Source of the DNA: Planctomycetota bacterium
Lineage (GTDB): Bacteria; Planctomycetota; UBA8742; UBA2392
DNA length: 64,000 bases
Assembly: GCA_020849795.1 (NCBI GenBank)
Contig: JADZFR010000044.1
Location: 1-64,000, forward strand
Reading direction: 5' to 3'
The position numbers and the translations under genes are program-made. This document shows, piece by piece, positions 1-8,332 of the stretch (within the stretch, counting starts at the first letter, position 1; every line of letters begins with the position of its first letter). The notes under the pieces are model-generated. The model was given only the letters and a program-made list of their open reading frames with translations, did no database searches and was not told the origin of the DNA.

Positions 1-1
1 C

Positions 2-127
2 GCATTCCCGGGCTGGTGGGCCAAGTTTGAAGACTGCGAACTGATCTGTGTGTGCATCGCAGGCGGCGGCGCAAGCTTCATGCAGCAGCTCGCGGCACTG
101 GCTGGCGGTACCTACATCGCGGCCTAG
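2..127 (+). CDS. vWA-domain secreted protein, C-terminal fragment (cut by window start)
   Basis: Only the last 41 residues lie in the window; the gene begins upstream of base 1. The frame ends in GGTYIAA then TAG. It is nearly identical to the end of the complete vWA protein at 1839-2654, sharing WW.KFEDC, CIAGGGASFMQQL and GGTYIAA, so I infer the same architecture: signal peptide, proline-rich linker and a von Willebrand A domain that binds metal through a MIDAS motif. A hairpin terminator follows 25 bases later, as in the other copy, and the next gene is a DUF1513 lipoprotein, again as in the other copy. The fragment is therefore the tail of the first unit of a tandem two-gene repeat. The binding partner is unknown. 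Confidence 0.8.
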   Translation, partial: AFPGWWAKFEDCELICVCIAGGGASFMQQLAALAGGTYIAA

Positions 128-152
128 TCGCAAGAGAAAGTCACGGACCAGC

Positions 153-174
153 GGGGGAGCCTTCGGGCTCCCCC
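153..174 (+). terminator. Hairpin terminator after the first vWA gene
   Basis: A perfect 9-bp stem (GGGGGAGCC / GGCTCCCCC) encloses a TTCG tetraloop, followed by a short T-containing stretch. It lies 25 bp after the vWA stop codon. The hairpin after the second vWA gene at 2680-2701 has almost the same stem. Confidence 0.75.
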
Positions 175-217
175 GAGTATTTTCGGCACAACCTGTGCTT
201 TACCCGCTGAATCAAAG

Positions 218-245
218 TTCACGCCCGTGGCGCAGGTGCTAGACT
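218..245 (+). promoter_or_regulatory. Putative sigma70-type promoter of the first DUF1513 gene
   Basis: TTCACG (218-223), a 16-bp spacer and TAGACT (240-245) place the transcription start near 252. This leaves about 20 nt of leader before the GTG at 273, with a GGGAG sequence inside it. Confidence 0.5.
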
Positions 246-272
246 GCGACCATCCGGCGCTGGGAGCTCAAC

Positions 273-1505
273 GTGGACCATTCTCGCCGCTCGTTTATCG
301 CCGCCGCCTCGGCCTGGGCTGGCTTGGCTATGTTGGCCGGTTGCTCGAACAAAGAGAACGCGGCAAATGCGGGCACAGGCAACCAGCCGGCGAACACGCC
401 ATCCGACGACACGCCAAAGCCCGTTGGTACCGGACTCGACCCGACGGACCGCCGCGGCATGCTGATCGGCGCCGGAAGCCGCAAGAAAGGCACGGAGTGC
501 TGGGTAGCCTTGATTGACCTTGACCGCGTCGAAAAGTACGCAAGCGGCGAGTTGAAGCCTACGCTGATCCCGATCACGTTCGTGGGACACGCGGTTGTGC
601 CCCACCCGCTTGAGCGCCACAAAGCCGCCGTCTTCGAAAAGTGGGGCCCCGGCGCCTGCGAAATCGACCTGCGCGAACTGAAGCTGGTGCGCCCGATCAC
701 CACCGCGCCAGACCGCATGTTTTACGGCCATGGCGCCTGGGCGCCGGACGGCAGCGTGCTTTACTCGGTCGAGAGCACGGACCCCGCGCTTGGCCCATAC
801 GATGGCTATGTCGTTGTCCGCGACGGAAAGACGCTGGCCGCGACTGACGAGTTTCCAACTTACGGTAAGAAGCCCCACGACTGCCACCTGCTGGACGGCG
901 GCAAGACCTTGGCCATCACCAACGGCGGCGGTGAGCCTGGCAGTAGCGACCCAGGTTGTGTTACTTTTGTCGATGTCCAGTCGCGCCAGTTGCTTGAGCG
1001 CCTGACCATTCCCAATTTGCAGGCCGGCCACTTGGCCGTCTCCGCGGGCTCCCGCTCTGATGACCTGGTCGTCGGCTCCACACCGCACAGCCCGCCGGGC
1101 AGCGGCCCCGAGGGCTTCAAGACCGTGCCGGGCGGCTTGTCGTTGCGGGCGACGGGGGCGGCAAAGCTGACGCTCGCCAGCGAGCCGACAGAAGTGGTCA
1201 ACAAGATGCTCGGCGAAACACTTAGCGTGGTGATTCATGCCGAACGCGGCATCGCCGGCGCAACAAACCCCGCCGGCAACATTGTGACCTTCTGGGACAT
1301 CAAACGGGGCAAGCTGCTGAAGAGCTTCGACCTGACCATAGCGCGCGGAATTGCCCTGACCTTGGACCAGCGCTACTTCGTCGTCAGCTACGGCACGGAA
1401 AGCGACATCCTGATGATCCGCGCCGATGACCTGACGCCCGTTGAGGCCAGCCGTTTCAAACCGTCACTGGTTACGGGCTCGCACTTCATCACATACGATC
1501 TCTAG
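273..1505 (+). CDS. Tat-exported DUF1513-like beta-propeller lipoprotein (copy 1)
   Basis: The 410-residue protein starts at a GTG preceded by GGGAG. The N terminus has a twin-arginine signal (RRSFIAAAS) followed by a lipobox (LAGC), so it should be folded in the cytoplasm, exported by Tat and lipid-anchored. The body matches DUF1513 as I know that family: FYGHGAWAPDG near residue 150, KPHDCHLL and AITNGGG near 210-220, then a late ATNPAGNIVTFWD segment. These look like blades of a WD40/YVTN-type propeller. The family has no established enzymatic activity; in other bacteria members lie near periplasmic iron or cytochrome proteins. It follows a vWA gene, and a paralogue lies at 2806-4026, about 1.3 kb further on. 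Confidence 0.8.
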   Translation: MDHSRRSFIAAASAWAGLAMLAGCSNKENAANAGTGNQPANTPSDDTPKPVGTGLDPTDRRGMLIGAGSRKKGTECWVALIDLDRVEKYASGELKPTLIPITFVGHAVVPHPLERHKAAVFEKWGPGACEIDLRELKLVRPITTAPDRMFYGHGAWAPDGSVLYSVESTDPALGPYDGYVVVRDGKTLAATDEFPTYGKKPHDCHLLDGGKTLAITNGGGEPGSSDPGCVTFVDVQSRQLLERLTIPNLQAGHLAVSAGSRSDDLVVGSTPHSPPGSGPEGFKTVPGGLSLRATGAAKLTLASEPTEVVNKMLGETLSVVIHAERGIAGATNPAGNIVTFWDIKRGKLLKSFDLTIARGIALTLDQRYFVVSYGTESDILMIRADDLTPVEASRFKPSLVTGSHFITYDL

Positions 1506-1838
1506 GCCACTTGAAATCGTACACTTGATCCAGTGTAGTATTGCACTGGTCAGATGGTGTGCGTTTTAGTCGATCCTCGCGGGCCTGTAAAATAAGGCAT
1601 CTGAGGCCGATTCCCGGCTGGTGCCGTGATGTTCCCGCCAGGTACCAACCAGCCGTGGTTGTAAAGTAATGGCGTGGTCATCCGGACACCTACTACTCGA
1701 AACCCATACTACTGGCCGACCTGGAGGCCGGTGCGTCAATGGGCACAAGTGCCTGAAAACTGGCACGGCAAGTGCGATTACGGCCATCGAGGACTGGGCC
1801 TTTCGCTTCTTGGACCCGTAGGCACAAGGAACTGTACT
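1506..1838. other. 333-bp intergenic region
   Basis: I see no convincing gene here. A small hairpin (CCAGTG / CACTGG, 1530-1549, 8-nt loop) lies 24 bp after the DUF1513 stop and could be a weak terminator. The rest is spacer leading to an AAGGA ribosome-binding site at 1826-1830, 8 nt before the next ATG. Confidence 0.4.
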
Positions 1839-2654
1839 ATGCGTAATATTTTTGCATCACTTGCGGTGTTCGCGCTGCTCGGGTGCGCGGTTGGGCTCAA
1901 CGCCCAAGCCACGTCCGAGATCACCAGCCCGGACTCCAACAAGCCGAACACGCATGACCGCTCGGCTGGCCACGCCGTCATCAAGGTCCCGGCCCCGGCG
2001 ACCCCGCCGACCACCCCGCCGGAACCGGCACCGCCCCCGCCGCCCCAGAACCCGACACCCCCAAGCGAAGGCGAAGACATTCCTCCCAGCGAGACTCCTC
2101 CTGACCCGCCGCCGCCGGAAGATCCGCCGACGTACTACGGCGAGCCGGTCCAGGGCAAGTTCGCATTCATTATGGACGCCAGCGGCAGCATGTATGGCAG
2201 CCGCATTGCGAGCCTGCGCGCTGAAACCACAAGCGTGATCCAGGACCTGACCGAAGACGACGAACTCGACTGCATGGCATACGGCGGCCAGTTCGAATCC
2301 ACAGGCTACGTAAAGTACATGTGGGGCGCTTTGCTGCCCGCGACCGACGGCAACAAGAACAGCGCCATCAGCTGGGTGAACGGCCCCAGCACCAACCCCG
2401 GCGGCATGACGCCCAGCTATGCGGCGCTGCAGTCGGCGTGCCAGACCTATCCGTCTGACCTCGACAAGTTCTTCTTCATCACCGACGGATATCCCAACAT
2501 CACCGGCAGCTCAAGCCAGATTCTGGCCGACTTCCCGGCTTGGTGGAACAAGTTTGAAGACTGCCAGCTGATCTGCATCTGCATCGCAGGCGGCGGCGCA
2601 AGCTTCATGCAGCAACTGGCGGCCCTTGGCGGCGGTACATACATCGCAGCATAG
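1839..2654 (+). CDS. Secreted vWA-domain protein with proline-rich linker (complete copy)
   Basis: 271 residues. I start at ATG 1839 because AAGGA lies 8 nt upstream and the next residues form a signal sequence (MRNIFASLAVFALLGCAVG). Both a lipobox reading (LLGC) and a signal peptidase I site (NAQA) are possible, so I cannot say whether it is a lipoprotein. Residues about 48-95 are a Pro-rich linker. The von Willebrand A domain follows, with the MIDAS motif DASGS near residue 113 and the strand FFITDG near 216. Such domains bind protein ligands through a divalent metal. The C-terminal 40 residues match the fragment at 2-127. The next gene downstream is the second DUF1513 lipoprotein. Confidence 0.8.
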   Translation: MRNIFASLAVFALLGCAVGLNAQATSEITSPDSNKPNTHDRSAGHAVIKVPAPATPPTTPPEPAPPPPPQNPTPPSEGEDIPPSETPPDPPPPEDPPTYYGEPVQGKFAFIMDASGSMYGSRIASLRAETTSVIQDLTEDDELDCMAYGGQFESTGYVKYMWGALLPATDGNKNSAISWVNGPSTNPGGMTPSYAALQSACQTYPSDLDKFFFITDGYPNITGSSSQILADFPAWWNKFEDCQLICICIAGGGASFMQQLAALGGGTYIAA

Positions 2655-2679
2655 GAACCCAGTGCTGGGTCAAGACTTC

Positions 2680-2701
2680 AGGGGAGCCTGCGGGCTCCCC
2701 T
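2680..2701 (+). terminator. Hairpin terminator after the second vWA gene
   Basis: AGGGGAGCC / GGCTCCCCT form a perfect 9-bp stem with a TGCG loop, followed by CTTCATT. It is a near copy of the hairpin at 153-174 and in the same relative place, 25 bp after the stop. Confidence 0.75.
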
Positions 2702-2793
2702 CTTCATTCCTGCGATGCTCCGGCCTGAGATTCCGGACCTGTTGGACCCCGCCAGGCCACCGCAACAAGGTGGTCACCGGCGACCCGGCATGC

Positions 2794-2799
2794 CAGAAT
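2794..2799 (+). promoter_or_regulatory. Candidate -10 element, leaderless arrangement
   Basis: CAGAAT is followed by exactly 6 nt and then ATG 2806. No Shine-Dalgarno sequence is visible. This fits the pattern repeated upstream of several genes in the window. Confidence 0.35.
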
Positions 2800-2805
2800 A
2801 GACCC

Positions 2806-4026
2806 ATGACTACGGGCAACCCCAATCCTGCACGACGTCGCTTTCTGGCCGGTTCGCTGGTCGCCGGTGCCGGTCTGCTTGCGGCTTGCGGCCCCAGCAG
2901 CAATCTTGCGGCCAACGTGCCGCCGGCCAATGCCGCCACCGACCCCAAGCTGCCGCGCGAATTCAAGCGCGGCGCACTTGGCACAGTGATTGGCGGTGGC
3001 GTGGCCGACGTAGATGGCGCCAAGCACTTCTTTATCGGCATTGTAGACCTCGACTCTGACAAGCCTGCGGTGCGCACCATCAGCGACGTTGGCTTTCTAG
3101 GCCATGGCTTCTCGCCCAACCCCGTCAAGCCGACCACGGCCGTGGTATGTGAAAAGCACGGTCAGGGCTGCTGTGAGGTTGACCTGGTCAAAGGCAAAGT
3201 CCTGCGGCGCGTCCGGACCACGCAGGGCCGCGAGTTCTACGGCCACGGGGCGTTCACACCCGATGGCAAGCTGTTCTATTGCACCGAAGCCGAAGTCGGC
3301 GATTCGAGCTATGCGGGCGTGCTGGCCGTGCGCGACGGCGAAAGCTTTGAGCTTAGGGCAGAGAACTTTCCGACACATGGCGTTGCACCCCATGACTGCA
3401 TACTTGTCGATGATGGCGCAACGCTGGTGATCACCAACGGCGGCGGGCCGGTCAGCAAACCCGAAGAGCCCGCGGGCATCGCCTATGTCGACGTGAAGAC
3501 CGGGGCGGCCCGGCGCGTTCTGAAGTTCCGCGACGAAAAGATCAACGCCGGGCACATCGCGATCACACCACGCGGCGAGCTGGCATGTGTGTCGGCGCCG
3601 CGCGAAGGCATTCCGCAGACCAAAGAGGGCGAGCCCAACCCGGCGTGGCTGGGCGCGATCAGTTTCTATGATCCGGCAACAGACAAGCTGGTCACGGCGG
3701 AGGACCCGATCCGCGCCAAGATGAAGGGTGAGACGCTCAGCGTCGCGATCCATGTGCCCAGCATGGTCGTGGCCGCCACGAACCCTGCCGGCGATCTTGT
3801 CACATTCTGGGATTTCAAGACCGGCAAGCTGGTGCACAAGATCGAGGGCGACCTCAAGTGGCCTCGCGGCATAAGCCTGACCTTGGACGGCAACTATTTT
3901 GCCGTGACGTACGATCGCGAGACCAGGCTGGTGCTGCTCGACGCCGAGACGTTCAAACCCGTGGCCGGCACGACCATTGACCGCAGCTTCATCAGCGGCA
4001 GCCACAACCTGGTCTATCGCCTGTAA
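2806..4026 (+). CDS. Tat-exported DUF1513-like beta-propeller lipoprotein (copy 2)
   Basis: 406 residues from ATG 2806. The signal region has RRRFLAGS followed by a lipobox (LAAC near residue 26), that is, Tat export and lipidation. The body shares DUF1513 landmarks with the protein at 273-1505: FYGHGAFTPDG, APHDCILV, VITNGGG, and near the end AATNPAGDLVTFWDF and RGISLTLDG. The frame is open further upstream, but that stretch covers the terminator and lacks signal features, so I reject it. Copy 2 has extra residues between blades. The two copies have diverged enough that this is an old duplication and not an assembly repeat. The ligand is unknown. Confidence 0.8.
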   Translation: MTTGNPNPARRRFLAGSLVAGAGLLAACGPSSNLAANVPPANAATDPKLPREFKRGALGTVIGGGVADVDGAKHFFIGIVDLDSDKPAVRTISDVGFLGHGFSPNPVKPTTAVVCEKHGQGCCEVDLVKGKVLRRVRTTQGREFYGHGAFTPDGKLFYCTEAEVGDSSYAGVLAVRDGESFELRAENFPTHGVAPHDCILVDDGATLVITNGGGPVSKPEEPAGIAYVDVKTGAARRVLKFRDEKINAGHIAITPRGELACVSAPREGIPQTKEGEPNPAWLGAISFYDPATDKLVTAEDPIRAKMKGETLSVAIHVPSMVVAATNPAGDLVTFWDFKTGKLVHKIEGDLKWPRGISLTLDGNYFAVTYDRETRLVLLDAETFKPVAGTTIDRSFISGSHNLVYRL

Positions 4027-4078
4027 GTGCCTGCCTTTGCACACCTCTGCCGTCGTTTCCCAACGGACGGGTGTTTGC

Positions 4079-4084
4079 TAAAAC
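4079..4084 (+). promoter_or_regulatory. Candidate -10 element, leaderless arrangement
   Basis: TAAAAC followed by 6 nt and ATG 4091. This is one of the weaker members of the TANNNT-N6-ATG group. No ribosome-binding site is seen. Confidence 0.3.
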
Positions 4085-4090
4085 TCCAGC

Positions 4091-6358
4091 ATGGCACGCA
4101 ACCAGCCCCAACCCGCAGACGAAGGCGCGATCCTGCGCGAGATCGCCACGAAGAAGATCGAGGCCGAGCGCGTGCGCGTGCAGCAACTCGCGCAGGAAAA
4201 CGAAAAGCTGCGCACGATCGCCGCCGATCTGCAGAAGAAGATCAGCGTCGCCAATGCCAAAGTCAGCGAACTGGAGCGCAAGCTCAAGCTGGGCCTGAAC
4301 GATGCGCAGAAAGAGTTCGACCAGGAGATCAAGGGCGAGCGCGAATCACTGAGCGCAGAAATCAAGGACCTGAAAGAGCGTCACCAGATCGAAATTCAGA
4401 AAGAGCGTGACCGCTGGGAAAAACGCGTCGCCGACCTTGAAGCGCGCCATGTGAAAGACGTTGAGCGCCTGCAGCAGCGCGGCGAACGCGAAATCCAGAA
4501 GGTGCAGGGCACCGCCGAGACGATTGAGCAGCGCCTTGCCGACATGCAGGAATCTCTCGACAACGAGCGCAAAGCCCGCCAGGAAGCCGAGCAACGCCTG
4601 CGCAACCTTGACCAGACTGCCAAACGCATCGGCGTGCGCACCGGCCAGGTGACAGGCTTTGAAGTCGACACGCCCGAAGAGTTGCTGGATGTGCTGGGCG
4701 AGCTTGACGCCGAGGCGCCACTGAAGGTGATGCGCGCTGCGGTGCGCGAGTTGCGCGGTGCAGCCAGTAATGTGGAGCGCGCATTTGCCCGGGCCATCAA
4801 GGGCGATGAAGGCCGAAAAGAGCTGCATGATGCGGGCAGCCAGTTCAACGACGCGCGGGCGCTGCCCCCCACCGAAGACCTGCCACCCAGCGCGGCCATG
4901 CTGGTCGAAGAGGCCTTCAACCTGATCGGCGAAGAAGTGGGCGAGCGCATCAAGGGCCGTCACTACTCGGCGCTGATCAGCGCCATGGCCAACGAACTTG
5001 TACGCGTGCTGCGCAACCAGCGCGAAGGCATGGACAAGCTGCAGAGGCTGGTCGAGATCGCGGAAGGCACAGAACTCGCCACCAGCGCGCGCCTGCTGCT
5101 CAAGGGTGCCACCGGCCACCAGCAGGAAATTGCCGCCGCCAAGCTGCTGCAGGACGAGTTGAAGCAAGTCCAGGCCGAAGCACGGGAGCAGAAGGGCAAG
5201 GTCAAGAAACTGTATGCCAGCGCCGAAAGCGGCATGGCCGGCGAGTGGGCTCTGAACGCCCTGCAAGCTATCGCCTCGCTGCAGCCACTGCCTGCACCGG
5301 ACCGCGAGGCAATCCGGCGCCCGCTGTACAACCGCGTGGTCGAAAGTGCCAAGCTGGTGCAGGAACGCATCGACGCCGCCATCAACCTCGGTGCAGGCGC
5401 CGAAGCCGCCCTGCGCGAAGCCGACGAAGCTTTCGCGGGCATGGAAGGCGTGGTCGCCAACATGAACGAGCTTGTCGTGACGGCCCGCCGCCAGCTCATG
5501 AGCAAAGTGGAAGGCGAACAGGAAGCGCGCGCGAAGCTTGAATCGGCACGCCGCAAGGTCAGTGAACTGGGCAAGCGCGGCGCGCGCGCCATGGCGATTT
5601 TTGACGAGGCCTTCAAGGCCGCAGAGATGCTGCTCAACCAGTGGAAGGCGACTTACAAGGCCTACTCCGGGCTGGCGCGCGACGTTGACCGCATTGAAGG
5701 CAGCATTGAAGGTGCGATGCTGGACATCAACCAGCCACTCGAAAGTGAGCAAGGCCGCAAGCTCTACGGCATCATCCACGACCTGAGCGAGCACCTGCCC
5801 GAGTACCGCAGCCTGCAGATTCTGCGCCAGCGCATGTTCTTCCACCTCGAGAACGCCAAGCAGCGTCTGCCGGAGCTGAAGGCCGTTCGCGAAACCAGCC
5901 ACCGCATCATGCGGGCTGTCGGCGAGCCTGACCACCACGACCACGCCCGCCAGTATCAACTGACCATGGCGCGGCTGTACGACACCTGGGCCTACCTTGA
6001 AGAAGTGCGCGGCGGCACCCACAGCCAGCTCGCCGTCGCCGCAGAACAGATTGAGCCGCTGATCGGCGAGACCCTGCTCTGGCTCAGCAGCACCAACATC
6101 GACCAGGTCAGCGACTACGAACGCGATGAGGCCATGTACACAGCGTCCTACGTGCGCAAGCTCAAGCGCCACGTGCTGGGCATCCATGACCTCGCAAGGC
6201 AAAGCCGCGGCAGCGGCACCGAGCTTACGGCGCAGTTCGAGCACCGGCTGGACACTATGCAGTTCCCGCCCGAGTGGCAGCACATCCTCCAACGCTTGAA
6301 AAAGCCAGGCGGCCCCCAGGATGCCGACATCTCGCCGACAGAGCACGAGCCGCGCTAA
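4091..6358 (+). CDS. Large cytoplasmic coiled-coil protein of unknown function
   Basis: 755 residues with no signal peptide or membrane segment. Residues about 15-170 are a highly charged heptad-rich coiled coil (EKLRTIAADLQKKISVANAK and similar). The rest is almost entirely alpha-helical, with a second heptad-rich section around 350-380 and a histidine-rich patch (EPDHHDH) near 615. I do not recognise a family. The composition suggests a scaffold, filament or DNA/chromosome-associated protein, but this is inference. It starts at ATG 4091, 64 bp after the DUF1513 stop. Its stop lies 38 bp before the ABC-F gene, which runs in the same direction but has its own -10 element inside this gene's tail region. 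Confidence 0.7.
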   Translation: MARNQPQPADEGAILREIATKKIEAERVRVQQLAQENEKLRTIAADLQKKISVANAKVSELERKLKLGLNDAQKEFDQEIKGERESLSAEIKDLKERHQIEIQKERDRWEKRVADLEARHVKDVERLQQRGEREIQKVQGTAETIEQRLADMQESLDNERKARQEAEQRLRNLDQTAKRIGVRTGQVTGFEVDTPEELLDVLGELDAEAPLKVMRAAVRELRGAASNVERAFARAIKGDEGRKELHDAGSQFNDARALPPTEDLPPSAAMLVEEAFNLIGEEVGERIKGRHYSALISAMANELVRVLRNQREGMDKLQRLVEIAEGTELATSARLLLKGATGHQQEIAAAKLLQDELKQVQAEAREQKGKVKKLYASAESGMAGEWALNALQAIASLQPLPAPDREAIRRPLYNRVVESAKLVQERIDAAINLGAGAEAALREADEAFAGMEGVVANMNELVVTARRQLMSKVEGEQEARAKLESARRKVSELGKRGARAMAIFDEAFKAAEMLLNQWKATYKAYSGLARDVDRIEGSIEGAMLDINQPLESEQGRKLYGIIHDLSEHLPEYRSLQILRQRMFFHLENAKQRLPELKAVRETSHRIMRAVGEPDHHDHARQYQLTMARLYDTWAYLEEVRGGTHSQLAVAAEQIEPLIGETLLWLSSTNIDQVSDYERDEAMYTASYVRKLKRHVLGIHDLARQSRGSGTELTAQFEHRLDTMQFPPEWQHILQRLKKPGGPQDADISPTEHEPR

Positions 6359-6384
6359 CCCCCGATGCCGGCGGCGTTCTTTGC

Positions 6385-6390
6385 TATGCT
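6385..6390 (+). promoter_or_regulatory. Candidate -10 element, leaderless arrangement
   Basis: TATGCT, then CGCGGC, then ATG 6397. The hexamer and 6-nt spacing are identical to those upstream of metH and of the pseudouridine synthase gene. Confidence 0.45.
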
Positions 6391-6396
6391 CGCGGC

Positions 6397-8307
6397 ATGT
6401 CGATCCTTGCCCTGAATAACGTCACCAAGAGCTACGACAGCCGCGTGCTGTTCAAGGGCGTCAGCTTTGGTCTCGCCAGCAGAGAACGCGTCGGTCTTGT
6501 CGGGCCGAACGGCGAAGGCAAGTCTACGCTGCTGCGACTGCTCGCGGGGATTGAGGCGCCGGACGAAGGCCAGCGCATCTGCGCCACCGGCCTGCGCATC
6601 GGGTTCATTTCGCAAGAGCCCAGGCTGGACCCGGGCCTGCGCGTGCGCGACGCCGTACGCGCAGGGCTTGGCAATCGCGACGCATTGCATGCGCGGCTCG
6701 ATGAGTTGCACAACTCGATGGCCCAGCCCGGCCTGACGCAGGAAGCACTATCTGAGCTGATCGACCTGCAATCGCTGTACGAGACGCGACTGGCCGAAAT
6801 GGGCGGCCACAACGTCGAGCACCGCGTGGAAGAAATGATCGGTCATCTGGGACTGCGAGAGCCCGATGCCCTGTGCGGCACACTGTCCGGCGGCGAGGCC
6901 CGCCGCGTCTCGCTGGCGGCCATGCTGCTGTCGCAACCCGACGTGCTGCTGCTGGACGAGCCGACAAACCATCTCGACGTCGTGGCGATTGACTGGTTGG
7001 AGAGCTTTCTGCTGGCCAGCCACACGCCCCTGGTGATGGTCACGCACGATCGCTATTTCCTTGATCGTGTGGTCCATCGCATCATCGAGGTGGACCGCGC
7101 CAAGCTGTACTCGACCAATGGCGGCTACCAGGACTTTCTTGCGCAGCAGGCGACACGGCTTGAAGCCGAGGCGAACACCGAGCAGAACCGCCTGTCGATG
7201 ATTCGGCGCGAAACCGCCTGGATCAGGCGCGGCGCCCACGGCCGCACCACCAAGGAAAAAGCGCGCGTCGGCCGCTACCGCGAGATGACCCAGCAGGCTG
7301 ACCTTGAAACGCGGCCTGACCTCGCGTTCGAGATTCCGGCGGGCCCGCGGCTTGGCGGCAAGGTGATTCGCATCGAGCACGTGGACAAGAGCTATGGCGA
7401 GCGCACGATTCTGCGCGATGTTACCGTCGAGCTGAGCGCGGGCATGCGCCTTGGCATTGTCGGCGCCAACGGCACCGGCAAGACCACGCTGCTGCGTATT
7501 CTCACGGGCAAGCTCGCGCCTGACTCAGGCACCGTCGAAATCGGTGAGACGGTAAGGGTGGCAAGCATTGACCAGTCGCGCAGCGTGCTGGATGAAAGCA
7601 AGAGCGTGGTCGAAGAAGTTGCAGGCCAGGCCGACGGCTTGGTGAAAGTGGACGGGCAGGTGCAGCGCGTCGCGCCGTTTCTCGAGCAATTCCTGTTTCC
7701 CGGCCAGCGCAAGCACACACGCATTCGCGAACTCTCGGGCGGTGAGCGCAACCGTGTGCTGCTGGCCAAGCTGCTGCTGCAGCACGGCAACGTGCTGTCC
7801 CTGGACGAGCCGACCAACGACCTGGACCTGCCGACCCTGCGCGCGCTTGAAGAGGCGCTGTGCGCCTTTGCCGGTGTCGTGCTGGTCGTGAGCCACGATC
7901 GCTACTTTCTTGACCGGGTGTGCACACGCATTCTCTACCTGGATGGCAGCGGCCACGCCCGCTTTCACGAAGGTGAGATCGAGGACCTGCTGGCAGATCT
8001 GCGAATGGCCAGCCAGCCCGCCGCGCCCGTCGCAGCGCCCGCCCGCGAACGCCCCGACGAAGTCGCCCGCAAGGCACGCAAGAAAGCCGAGAACGAACTC
8101 AAGCGGCTGCCCGACCGCATTGAGCAACTCGAAGCCGAATGCCTGTCCCTCGACGACCAGATGGCTGACGCCGGCCTGTACACCAAGGCGGGCGGAAAAG
8201 CCGAAGCGGCCAAGCTCGCCGCGCGGCGCCAGGCGCTGGCGACTGAGCTTGAGGCCCTGTACGCGAAGTGGCAGGAGCTTGAGGCCCTGACCGCTTCGCC
8301 GGAATAG
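6397..8307 (+). CDS. ABC-F family ATPase (Uup-like)
   Basis: 636 residues with two ABC ATPase domains and no membrane segments, the hallmark of the ABC-F family of ribosome-associated ATPases. Domain 1 has Walker A GPNGEGKST near residue 36, signature LSGGEARR near 163 and Walker B LLLDEPTNHLD near 184. Domain 2 has GANGTGKTT near 356, LSGGERNR near 445 and LSLDEPTNDLD near 468. The linker between them is arginine-rich, as is usual. The C-terminal ~90 residues are a charged coiled coil like the DNA/RNA-binding tail of Uup, so I place it nearest Uup. ATG 6397 is chosen because MSILALNNVTKSY is the normal start of the first ABC domain; the frame is open upstream but overlaps the previous gene. 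Confidence 0.92.
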   Translation: MSILALNNVTKSYDSRVLFKGVSFGLASRERVGLVGPNGEGKSTLLRLLAGIEAPDEGQRICATGLRIGFISQEPRLDPGLRVRDAVRAGLGNRDALHARLDELHNSMAQPGLTQEALSELIDLQSLYETRLAEMGGHNVEHRVEEMIGHLGLREPDALCGTLSGGEARRVSLAAMLLSQPDVLLLDEPTNHLDVVAIDWLESFLLASHTPLVMVTHDRYFLDRVVHRIIEVDRAKLYSTNGGYQDFLAQQATRLEAEANTEQNRLSMIRRETAWIRRGAHGRTTKEKARVGRYREMTQQADLETRPDLAFEIPAGPRLGGKVIRIEHVDKSYGERTILRDVTVELSAGMRLGIVGANGTGKTTLLRILTGKLAPDSGTVEIGETVRVASIDQSRSVLDESKSVVEEVAGQADGLVKVDGQVQRVAPFLEQFLFPGQRKHTRIRELSGGERNRVLLAKLLLQHGNVLSLDEPTNDLDLPTLRALEEALCAFAGVVLVVSHDRYFLDRVCTRILYLDGSGHARFHEGEIEDLLADLRMASQPAAPVAAPARERPDEVARKARKKAENELKRLPDRIEQLEAECLSLDDQMADAGLYTKAGGKAEAAKLAARRQALATELEALYAKWQELEALTASPE

Positions 8308-8332
8308 TCACCGTGACGTTCTGGCGAACGCA

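Noticed and set aside
4346..6346. 666-residue frame antisense to the coiled-coil gene
   Set aside because: It arises from third-position GC bias opposite a real gene. The plus-strand frame has a coherent coiled coil; the antisense sequence has no recognisable domain and a composition typical of shadow frames.
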